In this document: positions 58,402 to 64,000 of the stretch, one piece after another
How the letters are laid out: each line of letters opens with the position of its first letter
Position numbering within the stretch: the stretch's first letter is position 1
Assembly (NCBI GenBank): GCA_036015235.1
Contig: CP107926.1
Span: 496,001 to 560,000 of the forward strand
From: Streptomyces sp. NBC_00433
GTDB lineage: Bacteria > Actinomycetota > Actinomycetes > Streptomycetales > Streptomycetaceae
DNA: 64,000 bases
Direction of reading: 5' to 3'
Made by a program: the position numbers and the translations under genes
Notes under the pieces: generated by a model
Told to the model about the DNA's origin: nothing
Database searches by the model: none
The model's input: the letters and a program-made list of their open reading frames with translations, nothing else

Positions 58402-60453
58402 ATGAGAAGAAGCAGTGCGGGAGTCGTCGCGGCGGGCATGGCGGCGGCCTCGATGGTCGGGTTCTCGTCGGCGGAGCCGGCCGGGGCGCTGACGGCTCCG
58501 TTGGGGATGACCGCGGACGACCTGTCGACCTGGCAGACCAACGGCGTCGTGTGGGCACTGGCGCAGGCGAACGGCGTGGTCTTCGCCGGGGGCACCTTCT
58601 CCTCGGTCAGGCCGCCGGGTGCCGCCGCGGGGACCGGCGAGCAGCAGGCGCTCAACTTCCAGGCCTTCGACGCCGCTTCCGGCGCCCCGACCTCCTGCCG
58701 GCTGTCGTTCACCGTCGGCAGCGGCATCGCGACCGTACGGGCGCTGGCGGTGTCGCCCGACAAGTCGACGCTCTACGCGGGCGGCACGTTCGGGTCGGTC
58801 AACGGCACCGCGGCCAGCAACCTGGCGGCCGTCGACATCGCCACCTGCACGGTCAAGAGCGACTTCAAGGTGTCGGTGTCCGCCCAGGTGCGCGGCATCA
58901 CGGCGACCGCCGACACCGTCTACTTCGGGGGGAATTTCACCTCCGTGGGCGGCCAGACCCGGCAGCACTTCGCCGCGGTCGGCACCACCGGCGCGCTCAA
59001 GCCCTTCGCACCCGAGGCCGACGACAACGGCAAGGCGCTGCTGGTCACCCCGGACGGTTCCAAGGTGGTGATCGGCGGCGACTTCAACACCGTCAACGGC
59101 GCCGACTCGCACGCGCTGGCCGTGGTGAATGCCACGACCGGCGCGAACGTGCGGACCTATCCGGGATTCATCCCGCCGACCTCGACCGTGCAGACCCTGT
59201 CCTCCGACGCCACCGGCTTCTACACCGGCAACGAGGGCACCGGCGGCGGGGTCTTCGACGGCCGGATCGCCGTCGACTACAGCACGCTCGACCAGCGCTG
59301 GCGCGACACCTGCCTGGGCGCCACGCAGGCCGTGCAGGTCTACAAGGGCGTGCTCTACAGCGCCTCGCACGCCCACAACTGCTCCACCATGGGGCAGTTC
59401 CCGCAGATGGACGACCGGCAGCACCTGCTCGCCGAGTCGGTCAACAACCCGCGCCCGCTGCTCGGCTGGTTCCCCGACACCGACGACGGCCCGGCCGGCA
59501 CCGAGCAGATCGGCCCGCGCGCGCTGACCACCGCCTCCAAGGGCGGCACCGACTACCTGTGGGTGGGCGGCGAATTCACCCGGATCGCCAGCAACGGCAA
59601 CCGGCCGCAGCAGGGCCTGACCAGGTTCGCGAACACCCCGGACACCCGCACCCCGTCCGTGCCGGAGGCGGTGACCGCACGGCTGGCCCTGGGCAGCGTA
59701 CGGCTCAACTGGCAGGCCTCGCTCGACCTCGACGACTCCGCGCTGACGTACACGATCTACCGCAACGGCGCCAAGATCGCCACCGTCAGCGGCAGTTCCA
59801 CCTTCTGGATCCGCCCGACGCTCGGCCTGGCCGACAACAAGACCGATGAGGGCACGACCTACGCCTACCAGGTCGCGGCGAGCGACGCGGCCGGCAACAC
59901 CAGTGCCCGATCGGCCGCGGCGACCGTCACGACCTACGGCACCGCGACGTCGACCACCCTCACCGTCGATGACAGCGCCGACACCTACGCCAACGCCGGT
60001 GCTCCCAGCACCGCTTACGGCTCCGACCAGCAGTTCGCGGTCCGGGGCAGCTCCCCCTACACCGCGTATCTGCGCTTCGACCTGCCCGCCGCACCCGCGG
60101 GGATGGTCCTCAAGAGCGCCCAACTGACCCTGCGCACCAGCGCGGACGACGCCGCGAACTCCGTCGACCCGGTCAGCGTGCAGCACGTCACGGGCAGTTG
60201 GACCGAGGGCGACGTGACCTGGTCGACCCAGCCCGAGCTGGACCCGGCCGTCATCGGCACCCTGCCGGCGCCCGCCGCCCTGCAGGGCGACTATTCCGCG
60301 TCGCTGTCCGTGCCCGCGCTCACCTCGGCGCTCGGCGGCCCGTTCGACCTCGCGCTGACCGCGGCGGGCACCGACTCCGCCTGGTTCTTGTCCCGGGAGG
60401 CGCCGGGCACCTCGGGCCACCCGCAACTGGCCCTGACCTTCGGCCGGCCGTGA
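58402..60453 (+). CDS. Secreted beta-propeller/FN3/DNRLRE protein
   Basis: The 683-residue protein has a signal peptide (VVAAGMAAASMVGFSSAEPA), a beta-propeller-like domain (about 45-410) built from repeats such as VVFAGGTFSSV, TLYAGGTFGSVNG, TVYFGGNFTSVGG and KVVIGGDFNTVNG, a fibronectin III domain (about 420-510) and a C-terminal DNRLRE-type beta-sandwich (about 525-683; TYANAGAPSTAYGSDQQFAV, YTAYLRFDLPA, TWSTQPELD). Similar architectures occur in secreted actinobacterial proteins and in surface layers, but no enzymatic motif is evident. It stands between two strong terminators, so it is monocistronic. Confidence 0.82.
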   Translation: MRRSSAGVVAAGMAAASMVGFSSAEPAGALTAPLGMTADDLSTWQTNGVVWALAQANGVVFAGGTFSSVRPPGAAAGTGEQQALNFQAFDAASGAPTSCRLSFTVGSGIATVRALAVSPDKSTLYAGGTFGSVNGTAASNLAAVDIATCTVKSDFKVSVSAQVRGITATADTVYFGGNFTSVGGQTRQHFAAVGTTGALKPFAPEADDNGKALLVTPDGSKVVIGGDFNTVNGADSHALAVVNATTGANVRTYPGFIPPTSTVQTLSSDATGFYTGNEGTGGGVFDGRIAVDYSTLDQRWRDTCLGATQAVQVYKGVLYSASHAHNCSTMGQFPQMDDRQHLLAESVNNPRPLLGWFPDTDDGPAGTEQIGPRALTTASKGGTDYLWVGGEFTRIASNGNRPQQGLTRFANTPDTRTPSVPEAVTARLALGSVRLNWQASLDLDDSALTYTIYRNGAKIATVSGSSTFWIRPTLGLADNKTDEGTTYAYQVAASDAAGNTSARSAAATVTTYGTATSTTLTVDDSADTYANAGAPSTAYGSDQQFAVRGSSPYTAYLRFDLPAAPAGMVLKSAQLTLRTSADDAANSVDPVSVQHVTGSWTEGDVTWSTQPELDPAVIGTLPAPAALQGDYSASLSVPALTSALGGPFDLALTAAGTDSAWFLSREAPGTSGHPQLALTFGRP

Positions 60454-60457
60454 CCCG

Positions 60458-60489
60458 CCGGGTGCCGGGCCCTCGCGCCCGGCGCCCGG
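60458..60489 (+). terminator. Hairpin terminator
   Basis: Arms 60458-60470 and 60477-60489 pair at 12 of 13 positions with a six-base loop, four bases after the propeller-protein stop codon. Confidence 0.82.
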
Positions 60490-60578
60490 TAATCCGCGCG
60501 CCCCGGGGAGCGACCGCCCACTAGGATGCGGCGGTTGCCCCGGGGAACGTCGCCCGGGGGCGGATCGGAGGGATTCCG

Positions 60579-61898
60579 GTGGCAACTGCCGCACCGGGGA
60601 AGACGGCCGAGAGCGCGGACGAGGGCCAGGGCGGGGACCCGGGGCCGGGCGGGATATGGCGGCCGGCGACGGCCGGCGTCATCGCCGCCTTCGTCGGCTT
60701 CGCCAGTTCCTTCGCCGTCGTCCTCGAAGGCCTGACCGAGGTCGGCGCCTCCCACGCCCAGGCGGCGTCCGCGCTGCTGGCACTGTCGGTCGCGATGGGC
60801 GTCTGCGCGATCTTCCTGAGCCTGCGCTCGCGGCTGCCGATCAGCATCGCCTGGTCGACGCCCGGCGCCGCGCTGCTCGCGGGCTCGACGGTGCCGCACG
60901 GCGGATTCCCGGTCGCGGTGGGGGCGTTCCTGATCACCGGCGCGCTGATCGTGGTCTCCGGGCTGTGGCGGCCGCTGGGCCGCTGGGTGTCGGCGATCCC
61001 GGCGCCGCTGGCCAACGCCATGCTGGCCGGCATCCTGCTGCCGCTGTGCCTGGCACCGGCCGAGGCCGTGCACTCCGACCCGGCCATCGGTCTCGCCGTG
61101 GTGCTGACCTGGGCGGTCGTCGGCAGCGTGCGCAAGCTCTACGCGGTGCCCGCCGCCGTCGTGGTGGCCGTGGTGCTGATCGCCACGACCACCCACATCA
61201 GGACCGACACGCTCGGCCCGATGTGGCCGCACCCGGTGCTGGTCGCACCGCACTTCACCTTCGCCGCCGCGATCGGCATCGCGCTGCCGCTGTACGTGGT
61301 GACCATGGCCTCGCAGAACATCCCGGGCATCGCGGTGCTCGGCGCCAACGGCTACCACCCGCAGCCCGGCCCGCTGTTCGGCTGGACCGGGGTCTTCTCG
61401 CTGCTCTCCGCGCCCTTCGGCGGGCACGCGGTCAACCTGGCGGCGATCACCGCGGCCCTGTGCGCGGGCGACGAGGCGGGCCCCGACCGGGCCAGGCGCT
61501 ATCGCGCCGCGGCCACGGCGGGCGGCGTCTACATCCTGCTCGGGCTGGTCGCGAGCGCGGCCGTCGCGCTGGTCAACGCGGCGCCGCCGCACATCATCGA
61601 GGCGGTCGCGGGCCTGGCGCTGCTCGGCGCCCTCGCGAACTCCCTCACCGCGGCGATGGCCGACCCCGGGCAGCGCGAGGCCGCGGTGGTCACCGTGGTG
61701 GTGACGGTCTCCGGCGTGACCTTCTTCGGCGTCAGCGGCGCCTTCTGGGGCCTGCTGGCCGGCGGCGCCCTCTACGGGGTGCGCCACTGGCAGTCGCGGC
61801 GGGCCGCGGGCGACGGAAGCGGCGGCGGCGCGGGACCGGGAGCTGCGGCACCGGGACCCGTGGCGGATCCGTCGCTTCCGGAGCCGGACCGCAGCTGA
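60579..61898 (+). CDS. benE: Benzoate/H+ symporter family transporter (BenE-like)
   Basis: The 439-residue protein has about twelve membrane helices and BenE features: GVIAAFVGFASSFAVVLEGL, RLPISIAWSTPGAALLAGST and VVTMASQNIPGIAVLGANGY followed by APFGGHAVNLAAITAALCAG. The family imports benzoate, but homologues lie outside degradation clusters too; no benzoate genes are here. A Gly/Ala/Pro-rich tail ends the protein. GTG 60579 is used. Its stop codon lies inside the arm of a terminator hairpin. Confidence 0.88.
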   Translation: MATAAPGKTAESADEGQGGDPGPGGIWRPATAGVIAAFVGFASSFAVVLEGLTEVGASHAQAASALLALSVAMGVCAIFLSLRSRLPISIAWSTPGAALLAGSTVPHGGFPVAVGAFLITGALIVVSGLWRPLGRWVSAIPAPLANAMLAGILLPLCLAPAEAVHSDPAIGLAVVLTWAVVGSVRKLYAVPAAVVVAVVLIATTTHIRTDTLGPMWPHPVLVAPHFTFAAAIGIALPLYVVTMASQNIPGIAVLGANGYHPQPGPLFGWTGVFSLLSAPFGGHAVNLAAITAALCAGDEAGPDRARRYRAAATAGGVYILLGLVASAAVALVNAAPPHIIEAVAGLALLGALANSLTAAMADPGQREAAVVTVVVTVSGVTFFGVSGAFWGLLAGGALYGVRHWQSRRAAGDGSGGGAGPGAAAPGPVADPSLPEPDRS

Positions 61899-61918
61899 TC
61901 CCTCGGCAGCTGCGGTCC
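61886..61918 (+). terminator. Hairpin terminator containing the benE stop codon
   Basis: Arms 61886-61897 and 61907-61918 are a perfect 12-bp inverted repeat with a nine-base loop. The TGA of the BenE-like gene (61896-61898) is part of the left arm. Confidence 0.8.
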
Positions 61919-62042
61919 GCCCGGTCCGGGACGCGGGGCGTCCGGCCACCGAACTGCACACCTGAAACACGATGTAACGTTTTTCGGCGGCATGCGGCGG
62001 ATATCCAGCACACCGCTTACGACCCGATCATGTCAACACCCG

Positions 62043-62069
62043 CATGCGCGGCGCTAGGCTATGCGCATG
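62043..62069. promoter_or_regulatory. Candidate operator upstream of LacI gene
   Basis: CATGCGC (62043-62049) and GCGCATG (62063-62069) are inverted repeats with a 13-bp spacer, 20 bp before the LacI start codon. LacI regulators commonly autoregulate, but the spacing and short arms make this tentative. The wider gap (61919-62088) is the most AT-rich nearby and should contain the promoter. Confidence 0.35.
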
Positions 62070-62088
62070 AAACAGTGCGGTGTAACGC

Positions 62089-63117
62089 ATGGCTAGGCAG
62101 CCGGGTTCCAGGGCCACGGTCCGGGCCATCGCGGCGGAGGCGGGCGTGTCGATCGCGACCGTCTCGCGGGTGATGAACGGCCAGGCGAACGTCGCCCCCG
62201 ACACCCGCGAGCTGGTGCGCCGCGCGGTGGCCAGGCTCGGCGCGCCGGCCCCGGCCAGGCGCGGCACGGCGAGCGGCGCGATCTACGTACGCTGCCCGTA
62301 CGTCCTCACCGACTACTTCGGGGTGATCGTCTCCTCGATCGCCGAGACCCTCGACCTGTACGGCAGGCGGCTGGTGCTGAGCGCCGGCGACGCGGCCCGG
62401 GAGTTGCAGGTGCTCGCCGACCTGCCGGACGACCCGGCGATCGCCGGCGCGATCCTGGTGGTGCCGCCCGAGCCGGAGCGGGATCTGGAGGCGCTGCGCG
62501 CCGCCGACTTCCCTTTCGTGGTGGTCGACCCGCGCACCCCGCTGCCGCAGGACATCGCGTCGGTCTCGGCCGCCAACCTCACCGCCGCGCGGACCGTCAG
62601 CGCCCACCTGGTGGACCTCGGCCACCGGCGGATCGGCGTGATCGGCGGGCCCGGCGACTGGCTCGCCAGCCAGTCCCGGCTGGCCGGCCACACCTCCGCG
62701 CTGGCCGACGCCGGTGTGCTGCCCTCCCCCGAACTGCTGCGCAGCATCGAGCCCACCGCCGACTGGGGCTACGACGCCGCCTGCGAGCTCCTCGACCTGC
62801 CGGACCGGCCCACCGCGCTGGTGGCCTTCAACGACAAGGCCGCGGTCGGCGCGCTGCGGGCCGCGTACGAGCGGGGCCTGCGGGTGCCCGAGGACCTGTC
62901 GATCACCGGCTTCGACGACATCGACCTGAGCCGCAGCACCGTGCCCCGGCTGACGACGGTCCGGCAACCCCTCGAAGAGATGGGGCGGATGGCGGTGTCG
63001 CTGCTGATGCGGCTGCTCGACCGGCACACGGTGGACGCGCTGCACGTCGAGCTGGCCACCCAGCTGGTGCTGCGCGGCTCCACCGGCCCCGTCCCCGCAC
63101 GCGAACCCGCCTCCTGA
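62089..63117 (+). CDS. LacI family transcriptional regulator
   Basis: The 342-residue protein has the LacI helix-turn-helix and hinge (TVRAIAAEAGVSIATVSRVM, NGQANVAPDT) and a periplasmic-binding-protein-like sugar domain (IAGAILVVPPEPERDLEALR, HLVDLGHRRIGVIGGPGDW, ALVAFNDKAAVGALRAAYER, ITGFDDIDLS). It should respond to a sugar or sugar phosphate. No sugar genes adjoin; the next gene on the same strand, 194 bp later, is a DHA2 transporter. A role in local regulation of that transporter is possible but not shown. Confidence 0.9.
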   Translation: MARQPGSRATVRAIAAEAGVSIATVSRVMNGQANVAPDTRELVRRAVARLGAPAPARRGTASGAIYVRCPYVLTDYFGVIVSSIAETLDLYGRRLVLSAGDAARELQVLADLPDDPAIAGAILVVPPEPERDLEALRAADFPFVVVDPRTPLPQDIASVSAANLTAARTVSAHLVDLGHRRIGVIGGPGDWLASQSRLAGHTSALADAGVLPSPELLRSIEPTADWGYDAACELLDLPDRPTALVAFNDKAAVGALRAAYERGLRVPEDLSITGFDDIDLSRSTVPRLTTVRQPLEEMGRMAVSLLMRLLDRHTVDALHVELATQLVLRGSTGPVPAREPAS

Positions 63118-63311
63118 CCGGCCCTGGCCGAGCCCCGGCCGGCTCCCCGCCGCGATGACTTTCCACGAACGCCCTGGTCTTTATTCCTGAGGGCCGCGCC
63201 CGCCCCCGTCCCCGCGAAACCGGCTCGACAGCGCACGGTGGGGACGGCGGAGAAGGGCCGCCCCACGGGTGCCGCCGGCTGTCGGCCGGGGCCGGACTGG
63301 AGGTTTTTCAG

Positions 63312-64000
63312 GTGACAACACGCACGGAACCGCCCGGGTCGCCGCGGACGGTGTGGACGCTGGTCCTGGCATCGCTCGGGGCCTTCCTCACCTCGCTCGA
63401 CGTGGTGGTCGTCTCGACCGCGCTGCCGACGCTGCGCAGCCATCTGCACGCGAGCCTGGCCGACCTGGAATGGACGATCAACGGCTACAACCTGGCCTTC
63501 GCGTGCCTGATGCTGACCGGCGCGGCGCTCGGCGACCGCTTCGGGCGGCGCAACATGTACGTCCTCGGGGTGGGAGTCTTCACCCTGTCGTCCATCGCCT
63601 GCGCGACCGCGGGCTCGTCGTCCGCGCTGATCACCGCCCGCGTCGTCCAGGGCGCGGGCGCGGCGGTGGTGCTGCCGCTGACGCTCACCCTGATCAGCAA
63701 CGCCTTCCCGCTGGAGAAGCGGGGCGCGGCGATCGGCATCTGGGGGGCCATCACGGGCCTCGGGGTGGCGGCGGGACCGGTGCTCGGCGGGCTGATCATC
63801 CAGGACATCGCCTGGCAGTGGATCTTCTGGATCAATGTGCCGGTCGGCGCCGCCGTCATGGTGCTGAGCATGCTGAAGCTGAAGGACAGCCGCGGCACGC
63901 GCCCGCAACTCGACCTGGTCGGTGTGGCGTTGGTGAGCGCCGCGCTCTTCGCCCTGGTGTGGGCGCCGGTGCGGGCGCCGTCCGTCGGCTGGGGCGACCC
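63312..64000 (+). CDS. MFS transporter, DHA2 (EmrB/QacA-like), partial
   Basis: The gene starts at GTG 63312 (GGAGG nine bases upstream) and runs off the window after about 229 codons. The visible part has TM1 LGAFLTSLDVVVVSTALPTL with the DHA2 aspartate, loop 2-3 GAALGDRFGRRNMYVLGVGV, RVVQGAGAAVVLPLTLTLIS and the TM5 motif around GVAAGPVLGGLIIQDI. It is related to the DHA2 exporter at 56.8 kb but clearly distinct. Substrate is unknown. Confidence 0.9.
   Translation, partial: MTTRTEPPGSPRTVWTLVLASLGAFLTSLDVVVVSTALPTLRSHLHASLADLEWTINGYNLAFACLMLTGAALGDRFGRRNMYVLGVGVFTLSSIACATAGSSSALITARVVQGAGAAVVLPLTLTLISNAFPLEKRGAAIGIWGAITGLGVAAGPVLGGLIIQDIAWQWIFWINVPVGAAVMVLSMLKLKDSRGTRPQLDLVGVALVSAALFALVWAPVRAPSVGWGD

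Overview
The window looks like chromosomal DNA of a streptomycete (Streptomyces or a close relative such as Actinacidiphila or Kitasatospora). GC content is very high, nearly every reading frame is open because third positions are G/C, GTG starts are common, and the gene content is typical of the family: an AfsA/ScbR butyrolactone pair, a DUF4232 protein family, a SpoIIE-type PP2C phosphatase, many MFS exporters with local TetR/MarR regulators, CebR-controlled glycosidases and an NHLP bacteriocin exporter. I see no tRNA, rRNA, CRISPR array, intact insertion sequence or prophage. Protein families were named by reading motifs; no database search was run.

Layout. 1-8.8 kb: a broken secreted-protein gene, an MFS exporter with a divergent TetR and a clear dyad operator, a membrane-anchored caspase-like protease, a gamma-butyrolactone module (ScbR-like receptor, AfsA/ScbA synthase, HAD phosphatase), a MerR regulator, an oxidoreductase remnant and a BrkB membrane protein. 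8.3-13.5 kb: small enzymes (deazaflavin-type nitroreductase, VOC, PhzF, DUF1876, cyclophilin) interspersed with decayed genes, including a GntR/ABC-transporter remnant holding an almost exact 138-bp tandem duplication. 14.1-20.9 kb: a compact bacteriocin-like locus: a 68-residue precursor with a double-glycine leader, an attenuator hairpin, an HlyD adaptor, a C39 peptidase ABC exporter and a second large ABC exporter, the last three overlapping at their ends. No modification enzyme is present.

21-31 kb: a PfkB kinase, a DyP peroxidase, a baeRF-type protein, a GreA-like factor followed by three very small genes (one resembling the C-terminal tip of ClpC), a secreted vWA protein with a coupled membrane partner, and an operon-like row of wall-anchored DUF4232 protein, class F sortase, ECF sigma factor and membrane DUF4232 protein. 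The last set could form a cell-surface signalling circuit. 31-41 kb: a degenerate lipoprotein-like gene, a ricin-type lectin, RNase HI, a GAF-PP2C-HATPase phosphatase, a type II NADH dehydrogenase-like enzyme, an MFS/MarR pair with a dyad operator, and several short-chain reductases. 41-49 kb: sugar metabolism (HAD beta-phosphoglucomutase-like and GH65 phosphorylase in overlap, soluble transhydrogenase, and a secreted FN3-CBM2 glycosidase under a perfect CebR box).

49-64 kb: a PHP hydrolase, a GH25 muramidase, a DUF4232 lipoprotein, DedA, a phosphate/polyphosphate operon (Pit, a small membrane protein, PPK2, P1 peptidase), an SMR guanidinium exporter behind a guanidine-III-like riboswitch, a decayed CocE/NonD hydrolase, two DHA2 MFS exporters (the second cut by the window edge), a secreted propeller/FN3/DNRLRE protein, a BenE transporter and a LacI regulator. 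Long perfect hairpins end most transcription units. The strongest leads are the unmodified NHLP-type peptide locus, the sortase/sigma/DUF4232 row, the butyrolactone module with its adjacent phosphatase, and the riboswitch and CebR sites.
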